Counted from the first letter of the stretch, positions 1 to 4,861 are shown. The stretch is 5,567 nucleotides of DNA from Holophagaceae bacterium UBA692 (GCA_002297665.1 DBMS01000311.1:1-5567), one strand, 5' to 3'. The notes: a model not told the origin generated them from the sequence alone. Made by a program: numbers and translations.

Positions 1-124
1 ACTAAGGAGTCTCGGTGAGCGGCTTCGGGAGTGGGACTTTCTGGCAACTGGTTCCAAATCGGAAAGTGTTCACCAGGTAGTTTGGAGCACGTCCGCCAGG
101 GCCTGGTCCCGATCTAAATGCATG
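1..124. other. Left edge with no recognisable gene
   Basis: No gene is recognisable here. The minus-strand reading frame of the recombinase remnant stays open through this stretch to a stop at 2-4. However, the translated residues after about position 125 no longer resemble the C-terminal end of a tyrosine recombinase: no His/Trp box and no Tyr nucleophile can be seen. The stretch is therefore probably unrelated sequence joined to the remnant. It contains a 14-base segment (46-59) that recurs inverted near the right edge of the window (5484-5497). Confidence 0.4.
46..59 (+). repeat. 14-base inverted repeat, left copy
   Basis: AACTGGTTCCAAAT here is the exact reverse complement of 5484-5497, more than 5.4 kb away. 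The match does not extend beyond 14 bases on either side. The left copy lies beyond the end of recombinase homology. By a rough count of all 14-mer pairs on both strands, one such match in a window of this size has about a one-in-ten chance, so it may be coincidence. Confidence 0.3.
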
Positions 125-504
125 GGCGCCCTCGAGGCTTAGTAGGGTGGCGCAGGCCCCTCGGAGGCAGTGCGGCGTCAGCCCCGGGATCCCCATCGCC
201 ACCCCGGCCGCTTTCACGTACTCGAGGGTGAAGCAGCGCTTCACGACTGGCCAGCGAAGGGCCCCGGCACCCGTAGGCCCTCCCGGCACCCGGCGACCAT
301 GGTTGCGTTCTCCGGGACGGCCCAGGGGAAGATCGGAACGCGTTGGGCCTCCCCGCCCTTCGTGCCCACCTCCGGGTCGTACGGGATGTTCCAGAGGTTG
401 GCCAGGTCGGTGTACTCCACCCGGGCGTGCCGGGCCTCACGCTCCCGCAGACCCAGGGTCACCATCAGCCAGCACAGGCGCGGGGCCCATGTCTGACCCC
501 CTGC
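125..504 (-). pseudogene. Tyrosine recombinase (phage-type integrase) remnant, frameshifted and truncated
   Basis: Two minus-strand reading frames together resemble the catalytic domain of a tyrosine recombinase, the enzymes that integrate or excise mobile DNA by site-specific strand exchange. The first frame is open from 504 to about 242. It shows 'GLRERE' (about 453-436), matching the catalytic Arg I box, and 'TKGGEAQRVPI' (about 354-322), matching the beta-hairpin Lys region. The second frame, open from about 289, shows 'GLTPHCLRGACATLL' (about 184-140), matching the His-x-x-Arg box. The switch between frames lies near 250-260. A stop at 505-507 cuts the N-terminal side, and the C-terminal His/Trp and Tyr nucleophile are absent, so the product cannot be active. 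The order and spacing of boxes fit the family; assignment to a subfamily is not possible. Seen: motifs and frames. Inferred: a relic of an integrated element. Confidence 0.72.
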
Positions 505-614
505 TCATCGTCGTGGCCGAGGACGAGCCTTACAACCTCAAGCGCCTGGGCATCCCCCATACGGGCATTCTGTCCTGCCCACGAAACCCGGCCCACGTTT
601 CCCGCATTCCGTGA
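490..614 (+). pseudogene. Possible response regulator N-terminal fragment
   Basis: An ATG at 490 opens a frame whose first 20 residues, MSDPLLIVVAEDEPYNLKRL, look like strand 1 and the acidic pocket of a CheY-type receiver domain (hydrophobic LLIVVA followed by EDEP, the usual site of Mg2+-binding acidic residues, then an N-x-x-R-L helix start). After about position 549 the resemblance stops and the frame ends at 612-614 with unrelated residues. A receiver domain needs about 120 residues, so this is a fragment. No convincing ribosome binding site precedes it, and it abuts the oppositely oriented recombinase remnant, so it is probably junction debris. The match is short, and chance resemblance remains possible. 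Confidence 0.4.
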
Positions 615-672
615 AGACACCGCCACCGGGGCGGCGCCCAGGGCCCGGATTCCCAGGCCCCGGCATGACCTT
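550..672. other. Spacer without recognisable gene
   Basis: Between the receiver-like fragment and the ribosome binding site of the small peptide gene I see no recognisable coding sequence, RNA gene or convincing sigma-70 promoter. A short GC-rich palindrome (GGGCGGCGCCC, about 630-640) is present but has only 4-bp arms and no T tract, so it is not called a terminator. The promoter for the downstream peptide gene, if it has its own, should lie here but does not match the TTGACA/TATAAT pattern. Confidence 0.35.
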
Positions 673-681
673 GGAGGGAGG
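673..681 (+). promoter_or_regulatory. Strong Shine-Dalgarno for the small peptide gene
   Basis: GGAGGGAGG lies 6 bases before the GTG at 688. It is one of the best ribosome binding sites in the window and decides the start: the alternative ATG at 700 would be 18 bases away, too far for efficient initiation. It is the main evidence that the 88-codon frame is a translated gene rather than debris. Confidence 0.75.
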
Positions 682-687
682 ACCCGC

Positions 688-954
688 GTGACCATCCGCA
701 TGCAGGAAATGTCCGAAATGGAGTTGCAACTTGTTACCGGCGGGGTTCCCCCCGTCACCGTCAAACACCTCGGAGCACCCAATCCATTCGCCTATCTGTG
801 GGTCGCCATGATGAACCAGCCAGGCCCGTTTACAGTCGATTCGTCCGGCGTTCGCAGGGACTACGCGGGGGTACTCAACTTGAACCATCCCCCGTTGATC
901 AACCACCACTTTGGCAAGCGGGAACGTTCAACCCCCTCGAGCCTCCCGCGGTAG
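688..954 (+). CDS. Small protein with double-glycine (bacteriocin-type) leader
   Basis: The gene encodes 88 residues from a GTG start. Residues 5-19, MQEMSEMELQLVTGG, match the double-glycine leader consensus (roughly L/M-S-x-x-E-L-x-x-V-x-G-G) found in class II bacteriocins, microcins and related secreted peptides. C39-peptidase ABC transporters recognise and cut such leaders just after the Gly-Gly during export. The predicted released part is 69 residues (VPPVTVKHLG... to the C-terminus). It is free of cysteine, rich in Pro and Asn, mildly basic, and has a hydrophobic stretch NPFAYLWVAMM. It therefore cannot form disulfides or lanthionines. I do not recognise the mature part, and it has no clear GxxxG repeats typical of two-peptide bacteriocins. 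No transporter or immunity gene is recognisable in the window. The next gene, 13 bp downstream on the same strand, encodes a probable secreted protein and may be co-transcribed. The leader match and the Shine-Dalgarno are seen; export and antimicrobial or signalling activity are inferred. Confidence 0.62.
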   Translation: MTIRMQEMSEMELQLVTGGVPPVTVKHLGAPNPFAYLWVAMMNQPGPFTVDSSGVRRDYAGVLNLNHPPLINHHFGKRERSTPSSLPR

Positions 955-967
955 GATTCCCAACCCC

Positions 968-1426
968 ATGACTGGAACCCTCCCCGCCGCCTTGATCCTC
1001 ATCTCAACCGGACCGGCCTACCTTCCCGCCCAGACCCGGTCGGAAACGATGACCTACATCGTCCAGGAGATCCGGTCCTACGAGACGGAGGCCCTGCCCA
1101 TGCTTGAGGTCGCTTTTTCCGCCAGTGGCGAGCAGTTCGCGTTCCGGGCCGGTACCCTCCGGAATCCCGGCCGGTCCCTGTGGATCCCCCTCCGGAACGT
1201 CGATTTCATCCTGGTGAAGCGGCGAAGCGCCGACGGTACGGAGGTTTTCGATCTGCGGGTGCGGTCCCGCGGCACCGGGGGTGATTTCCTCGTGGATGGG
1301 GCGAGTTTCAAAGGCACCACGACCCTCCTCGGGTCCCTGCTCGGCTTCCAGAAGGCCAGGGCACTTGAAAGGGCCTTCACGCATCTGACCTCCCTGACCA
1401 CCGGCCGCAGGGATCCGTTCAGCTGA
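968..1426 (+). CDS. Probable secreted protein of unknown function
   Basis: This 152-residue protein begins at ATG 968, 13 bp after the stop of the small peptide gene. Its N-terminus (residues 4-21, LPAALILISTGPAYLPA) is hydrophobic and ends in small residues, which suggests a signal peptide, although the usual N-terminal positive charge is missing. The rest alternates short hydrophobic and polar segments (for example LEVAFSA, LWIPLRNVDFILVKRRS, VFDLRVRSR), giving the appearance of a small beta-rich domain. It is followed by a helical C-terminus (LLGSLLGFQKARALERAF). The ribosome binding site is weak (AGGA at 953-956, about 11 bases away). If the signal peptide is wrong, ATG 1049 would give a cytoplasmic 125-residue form. 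I recognise no family. Its tight spacing suggests an operon with the leader-bearing peptide, so a partner, immunity or processing role is possible but unproven. Its stop lies where the nucleotidyltransferase remnant begins. Confidence 0.55.
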   Translation: MTGTLPAALILISTGPAYLPAQTRSETMTYIVQEIRSYETEALPMLEVAFSASGEQFAFRAGTLRNPGRSLWIPLRNVDFILVKRRSADGTEVFDLRVRSRGTGGDFLVDGASFKGTTTLLGSLLGFQKARALERAFTHLTSLTTGRRDPFS

Positions 1427-1427
1427 T

Positions 1428-1904
1428 CAGGGAGGCCGGCTTCGAAACATCGAACCTGACTTCGCAGCCTTCATCATTCCCGGCCTGGACTTGGCCTTTC
1501 GCGACCGGCGCTGGGTGGAGCTTTCCGGGTGGACCTTGAGGGGAGACCGCGCCAGGCGCAACATCCCCGTCTGCGGGCCGGGTTCCTTCGTGGTGCTGAA
1601 GGCTCTGGCATTCCGCATGCGCGGCGAGCCAAAGGATGCTTACGACCTTGCGTACCTTCTCCGATTCTTCGGCCTGGAGCCTGTCGTGGAGGTGGCCCAG
1701 ATCATGGAGACGATGCTGGACCATCCCTCGGCCCGGAAGGCCCTGGGTTACCTGGCCCAGGACTTCGATGGACCCGACGCCTTCGGCCCCGGGGCCTATG
1801 CTCGTTTCCTGGGAGAACCCGCCAGCGACGCGCTTCGTCAGGATGCCGCGGGCGCGGTGCGCATGTTGCTGAGGCCATTGCCCGGAGGCGCCGAAGCACG
1901 CTGA
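1428..1904 (+). pseudogene. AbiEii-like nucleotidyltransferase, C-terminal remnant
   Basis: The open frame lacks a convincing start and begins abruptly around the end of the preceding gene (in-frame stop at 1395-1397). Its residues resemble the C-terminal half of the nucleotidyltransferases annotated as AbiEii/AbiGii toxin family. The features are EPDFAAFIIPG (about 1455-1487), then a conserved Lys in FVVLKALAFRMRG (about 1587-1625), then the hallmark EPKDAYDLAYLL (about 1626-1661), and finally a helical tail to the stop at 1902-1904. The N-terminal catalytic region (GS...D-x-D motif) that transfers the nucleotide is missing, as is any adjacent AbiEi-type antitoxin, so an active toxin is unlikely. 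A TTG at 1491 could initiate a 137-residue product, but no good ribosome binding site supports it. A second frame just upstream (about 1420-1443, QLIREAGFE) could be a displaced piece of the same gene, suggesting an internal deletion or frameshift. Family recognition rests on motif pattern only. Confidence 0.6.
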
Positions 1905-1944
1905 AAGGTGCTTCACTCGAGTCCTTCTCCCCCGGGACAATGCG

Positions 1945-2049
1945 CTATTCCGTCGCCACGTTTTCGGGGAGCTTGGCGATGACCTTGATTTCAAACTGGA
2001 AACCATAGAGCCAGGTCACGCCAATACCCGCCGTGGATGATGGAAACGC
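1945..2049 (-). pseudogene. RidA/YjgF-like protein, C-terminal fragment
   Basis: On the minus strand a frame bounded by an upstream stop (2050-2052) and ending with TAG at 1945-1947 encodes a peptide with PSSTAGIGVTWLYGFQFEIK followed by VIAKLPENVATE. This resembles the last beta strands of the RidA/YER057c/UK114 family: a small-residue turn, the G-V-T segment, then the signature 'EI-x-V-I-A-x-L-P' C-terminal strand. RidA proteins are trimeric enamine/imine deaminases of about 125-150 residues; only about 33 are left here, without a start. The fragment sits back to back with the LysR remnant, and the two meet within a few bases near 2032-2040. It is read from a short match, so a different family with the same strand pattern is possible. 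Confidence 0.5.
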
Positions 2050-2280
2050 CTACCTTGCCGCTGGGTTGGCCGGTGTAGGCGTTATTTGGCTGCCCACCTA
2101 CATGGCCAAGAAACACGTCGAACGCGGCGAACTCACGCGTTTGTTCGCCGACTGGGAACCGGACCCCATGCCCTGTACCTGGCCTTCCACCCCAACCGCC
2201 AGGCGAGCGTAAAGCTGCGTGTTTTCATCAACTGGGTCATCGAGGTCTTGGCAGAACACATGACCGGTGTCCCGGGATAA
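2033..2280 (+). pseudogene. LysR-family regulator, C-terminal fragment with frameshift
   Basis: In the frame containing 2102, the sequence from about 2033 reads VDDGNAYLAAG, then LAGVGVIWLPTYMAKKHVER and GELTRLFADWEPDPMP. This is the conserved second half of the LysR effector-binding domain (usual pattern 'V-N-D-G-x-A-x-x-x-A-a-x-a-G-x-G-i-x-x-L-P'). The homology then jumps by one base at about 2171-2174 into the next frame, LYLAFHPNRQASVKLRVFIN and WVIEVLAEHM, the typical end of these regulators ('Y-P-x-x-R-x-x-S-x-K-v-R-x-F-I-d-f-l'), with stop TAA at 2278-2280. Restoring one base would rejoin the frames. About 80 of the usual 300 residues survive; the DNA-binding helix-turn-helix is gone, so it cannot act as a regulator. 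The family call is strong; the regulated genes are unknown, but the opposing RidA-like remnant was probably its divergent neighbour. Confidence 0.8.
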
Positions 2281-2341
2281 GCCACTGCAAAGGGTCAGTG
2301 ATCCAGGTTCGCAGAGGGCGCGAGCCCGGCTGGAGTCCGCC

Positions 2342-2369
2342 TTGACAATTAGATAACCATGCATATAAC
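2342..2369 (+). promoter_or_regulatory. Sigma-70-type promoter of the marR-acetyltransferase operon
   Basis: TTGACA (2342-2347) is a perfect -35 box. TATAAC (2364-2369), 16 bases further on, matches five of six bases of the -10 consensus. The patch is strikingly AT-rich within a GC-rich window. Transcription would be expected to start around 2375-2378, giving a leader of only about 15 bases before the ATG at 2392. Direct repeats of ATAAC (2353-2357 and 2365-2369) lie inside the promoter. Confidence 0.7.
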
Positions 2370-2380
2370 TTGTTAAACAA
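2370..2380. promoter_or_regulatory. Palindrome TTGTTAAACAA, candidate MarR operator
   Basis: A perfect inverted repeat (arms TTGTT and AACAA with one central base) lies just after the -10 box, over the expected transcription start and 2 bases before the GGAG of the ribosome binding site (2383-2386). MarR-family repressors commonly autoregulate by binding AT-rich palindromes that overlap their own promoters, so this is a good candidate site. The arms are shorter than many characterised MarR operators; the bound region could include the neighbouring ATAAC repeats. Function is inferred from position and symmetry only. Confidence 0.45.
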
Positions 2381-2391
2381 TTGGAGCCGGC

Positions 2392-2883
2392 ATGGACGAC
2401 GTCATCAAGGACCTGGGCCACCTCGCGCTCGGCACGCGCTTGAAGCGGCTTGGCGACAGGCTCCAGATGCAGACCCAGGTCATCCTCGACGGGGTTGGGG
2501 TTCCGGTGCCCGCTTCGCACCTGCCGCCGCTGGCGTGCCTGAAAAGGCGGGGCGCGTTGACGGTGGGGGATCTCTCCCGGTCCCTCGGGGTGAGCCAGCC
2601 GGGCGTGACGCGCATGGCCCGGGCCCTGGAGGAGGCGGGACTGATCCGCTCGAGGGCGGCGGCGGACGACCGGCGGGCCCGGGTCCTGGAGCTCACCCCT
2701 GCGGGGCGGAATTGGCTTGTCCGGCTGGAGAAGGGCACCTTTCCCGGGATCGAGGCCGCGGTCCGCGAAGCCTGCGGCGAGGCCCCTGGAAGCCTGCTGG
2801 AGAACCTCGCGGCGCTGGAAGCGGCCCTGGAGCATCTGCCCCTCGTGGACCGCACGCGCCGCCTTTCGAAAGGAGAACGCTGA
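2392..2883 (+). CDS. MarR-family transcriptional regulator
   Basis: The protein has 163 residues, the usual size for MarR regulators, which are dimeric winged helix-turn-helix proteins, often repressors released by small phenolic or toxic ligands or by oxidation. The N-terminal helices (about 1-50) would form part of the dimer interface. Residues 56-85 form the helix-turn-helix (LTVGDLSRSLGVSQPGVTRM onward to ALEEAGLI). Residues 86-105 form the wing with the family's typical basic/acidic 'D-D-R-R-A-R-V-L-E-L-T-P-A-G'. C-terminal helices complete the dimerisation domain. The ATG at 2392 is preceded by GGAG at 2383-2386 with 5-base spacing. The stop is one base before the acetyltransferase ATG, so the two genes form an operon driven by the promoter at 2342-2369. 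Autoregulation through the palindrome at 2370-2380 is likely. The ligand is unknown; two cysteines (about 49 and 128) could allow redox sensing, but that is speculative. Confidence 0.9.
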   Translation: MDDVIKDLGHLALGTRLKRLGDRLQMQTQVILDGVGVPVPASHLPPLACLKRRGALTVGDLSRSLGVSQPGVTRMARALEEAGLIRSRAAADDRRARVLELTPAGRNWLVRLEKGTFPGIEAAVREACGEAPGSLLENLAALEAALEHLPLVDRTRRLSKGER

Positions 2884-2884
2884 C

Positions 2885-3568
2885 ATGGGGGATCTGGACC
2901 GGCCCGTCTGGGCATCGCTCACCACGTTCCACCGGGCCCTTTCGGAGGGCGACGCCCGCGCGAGGCGCTTCCTGCGCGACGTGAACCTGTTCGCATCCGC
3001 CCGGGACGATGGGGAAGAGGCCCAGGCGGGGCTCGCGGACCTGGTGCGTCCCGGGGAGCACGTGTACCTCCTCCAGGTGCCGGCCATCACGGTGCCACCC
3101 GGCCTGCGGGCGGCCCGGACCGCCAAGGGCGTGCAGATGGTCGCGGCCCGCCCCCTGGCGGCCGAAGCGGATGGGGAGATCGAACTCCTGACCGACGCCG
3201 ACGCGCCGGAGATGCTCGCCCTGGCCACGCTGACCGAGCCGGGGCCCTTCCTTCCCCGCACTCACGCGATGGGGCGGTTCCTCGGCATCCGGCGCGGGGG
3301 CAGGCTCGCCGCCATGGCCGGGGAACGCATGCGCTTCCCGGGCTTCACGGAGGTGAGCGGGGTTTGCACGCATCCGGAGTTCCGGGGGAAGGGCCTGGCC
3401 CGGCGGCTTTCGGCGGCGGTGACCGCCGCCATCCAGGCGCGGGGGGAGATCGCCTTCCTCCACGCCTGGGCGTCCAACGTGCCCGCCATCGCCCTTTACC
3501 GGACCCTCGGTTTCGAATTGCGAGCGGAGGTGAACGTGGCCGTGCTGGAAACCGTCATCGCCCCGTGA
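2885..3568 (+). CDS. GNAT-family N-acetyltransferase (FR47-like)
   Basis: The gene encodes 227 residues; GNAT enzymes transfer an acetyl group from acetyl-CoA to an amine on a small molecule or protein. Residues about 1-95 form an N-terminal region (DRPVWASLTTFHRALSEG, later NLFAS and YLLQVP) seen in the FR47-like subgroup. The catalytic GNAT fold follows from about 98 to 222. Motif A, the acetyl-CoA pyrophosphate loop, is VCTHPEFRGKGLARRL (160-175), with the R/Q-x-x-G-x-G/A core RGKGLA. Motif B includes N198 and AIALYRTLGF (201-210), the usual C-terminal signature. The ATG at 2885 follows AAAGGAG (2869-2875) and lies one base after the marR stop, implying translational coupling. Its pairing with a MarR repressor suggests induction by its substrate, perhaps in detoxification or resistance, but the substrate cannot be read from sequence. 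Its last 14 bases overlap the end of the convergent antiporter gene. Confidence 0.88.
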   Translation: MGDLDRPVWASLTTFHRALSEGDARARRFLRDVNLFASARDDGEEAQAGLADLVRPGEHVYLLQVPAITVPPGLRAARTAKGVQMVAARPLAAEADGEIELLTDADAPEMLALATLTEPGPFLPRTHAMGRFLGIRRGGRLAAMAGERMRFPGFTEVSGVCTHPEFRGKGLARRLSAAVTAAIQARGEIAFLHAWASNVPAIALYRTLGFELRAEVNVAVLETVIAP

Positions 3569-4769
3569 GGACGCCGGCGCCCTCCGCGGGCAGCCGCTTC
3601 CGCGTGGCCCCGGCGAACAGCGTGGGGTTGAGCGCGATGGAGATGATCGAGCCGGCGATGATCAGCTGGTAGCCTTCCGGAGTCAGCAGGCCCACGGCCA
3701 TGGACAGGCTCGCGAGGATGAAGGAGAATTCGCCGATCTGGGCCAGGCCCGCGGAGACGACGCGGGCCGCGTCGTTGCCGAAGCGCATCAGGCGCATGAG
3801 AAGGAAGGCCGCGGCGGTCTTGCCCCCCAGGACGATGGCCAGCACCCAGAGCACCTTGACGGGGTGCTGGACCAGGATCCGCGGGTCGAAGAGCATGCCG
3901 ACGGACACGAAGAACAGCACGGAGAAGGTGTCCTGGAGTGGTTCGATCTTGTTCAGGATGCGGTGGCTGCTGGGTTGGCCGTTGACCAGGGCGCCCGCCA
4001 GGAAGGCGCCCAGGGCGAAGCTGACGTTGAACAGGATGGCGACGAGGTAGGCCAGTCCCACCGAGATGCCCAGGATGGCCAGGGTGAACAGTTCGCTGGA
4101 ATTGTGCCGGAGCACTTCGTGAAGCAGCCAGCGCACCCCCCGGGTGCCCGCGAAGAGCATGAGCGCCGCCAGCACCCCGATCTTGAGGAGGGCCAGGAAC
4201 ACGAGCTTGAGGACCGTCAGCAAGGTGGACCCGCCCCCGCCCTGGACGCCCTGCATGGCCGCGAGGGTGGGCAGGAGGAGGAGGACGACGACGCAGACGA
4301 TGTCCTCCACCAGCAGCCAGCCGATTGCGATGTGGCCGTGGGGATGCTTGCCGAGGGCCCGGCTCTCCAGGGCCTTGAGCAGGACGACGGTGCTGGCGCA
4401 GGACAGGCTGAGCCCGAACACCAGGCCCGAAAGGAGCGGCCACCCCCAGGACCGGGCCAGCCAGGTCCCCAGGAGGCTGGCCACGATGATCTGGATCACC
4501 GCTCCCGGCACCGCGATCTTCCACACCTTGCGCAGATCCTGGAGGGAAAAGTGCAGGCCCACGCCGAACATGAGGAGGATGACGCCCACCTCGGCCAGTT
4601 CCCCCGCGGCGGCGCTGTTGCCCACGAACCCGGGCGTGTGGGGGCCCACGAGGAGGCCCCCGAGCAGGTACCCCACGATGGCCGGGATCCGGAGGCGGGC
4701 CAGGACCAGCGCCAGCACGAACGCGGCCAGGAGGCCGAGGGCGATGGTCGGCAGGATGGAGTGGGTCAT
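3555..4769 (-). CDS. Kef/YbaL-like cation:proton antiporter (CPA2), membrane domain only
   Basis: This 404-residue, very hydrophobic protein belongs to the monovalent cation:proton antiporter-2 family and exchanges K+ or Na+ for H+ across the inner membrane. Family features in order are: RIPAIVGYLLGGLLVGP (27-43); LAEVGVILLMFGVGLHFS (58-75), the unwound TM region; SCASTVVLLKAL (123-134); WLLVEDIVCVVVLLLLP (151-167), with E155-D156 in the ion-binding helix; VSFALGAFLAGALVNG (249-264); HRILNKIEPLQDTFSVLFFV followed by SVGMLFDP (269-296), very close to the E. coli YbaL/KefB pattern; and AGLAQIGEFSFILA (340-353). About a dozen membrane segments are expected. YbaL and KefB/C carry a C-terminal RCK/TrkA-N domain (total about 550-620 residues); here the protein stops just after the last helix, so nucleotide or glutathione gating is absent or supplied by another gene. 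ATG at 4769 is supported by GGAG (4777-4780) with 7-base spacing. Its end overlaps the acetyltransferase gene. Confidence 0.92.
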   Translation of the reverse strand: MTHSILPTIALGLLAAFVLALVLARLRIPAIVGYLLGGLLVGPHTPGFVGNSAAAGELAEVGVILLMFGVGLHFSLQDLRKVWKIAVPGAVIQIIVASLLGTWLARSWGWPLLSGLVFGLSLSCASTVVLLKALESRALGKHPHGHIAIGWLLVEDIVCVVVLLLLPTLAAMQGVQGGGGSTLLTVLKLVFLALLKIGVLAALMLFAGTRGVRWLLHEVLRHNSSELFTLAILGISVGLAYLVAILFNVSFALGAFLAGALVNGQPSSHRILNKIEPLQDTFSVLFFVSVGMLFDPRILVQHPVKVLWVLAIVLGGKTAAAFLLMRLMRFGNDAARVVSAGLAQIGEFSFILASLSMAVGLLTPEGYQLIIAGSIISIALNPTLFAGATRKRLPAEGAGVLTGR

Positions 4770-4861
4770 GGGGCGTCTCCGGGGGGAAGCGGTTGAGCCT
4801 TGATCGGAACAAACCTGGTTTCCATTCTTGGATGCGCCTCGTGGGCCTTGGGGCATCGCAA
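4770..4861 (-). other. Short gap between hypothetical gene and antiporter
   Basis: These 92 bases separate two minus-strand genes. They contain the antiporter's ribosome binding site (GGAG, 4777-4780 read on the minus strand) and a small palindrome, AAACC-T-GGTTT (4811-4821), that could be a protein-binding site or chance. No good sigma-70 promoter or terminator is visible, so read-through from the upstream gene is possible. Confidence 0.35.

Noticed and set aside
46..60. GGTTCCAAATC as a tRNA T-arm marking an attachment site
   Set aside because: It resembles the T-loop consensus but no matching acceptor stem, anticodon arm or D-arm can be found around it.
538..909. Minus-strand open frame of 123 codons opposite the leader-peptide gene
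   Set aside because: No recognisable motif and no good ribosome binding site, whereas the plus strand has a strong one and a leader signature.
2005..2052. Minus-strand reading 'SIIHGGYWRDLALW' as an alpha/beta hydrolase piece
   Set aside because: The HGGYW resemblance is confined to a few residues, while the adjacent frame gives a longer and better RidA-like match.
2283..2300. Small hairpin CACTG...CAGTG after the LysR stop as a terminator
   Set aside because: Only 5 bp of stem, an 8-base loop and no T tract.
2098..3261. Long minus-strand open frame of 387 codons opposite marR and the acetyltransferase
   Set aside because: It lies antisense to two well-supported genes, is Arg/Ser/Pro-rich without recognisable motifs, and spans the AT-rich promoter.
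3864..4796. Long plus-strand open frame of 310 codons opposite the antiporter
   Set aside because: It is extremely rich in Glu, Gln, His and Asp, which is the expected mirror of hydrophobic membrane codons in GC-rich DNA; the minus strand has a clear antiporter.
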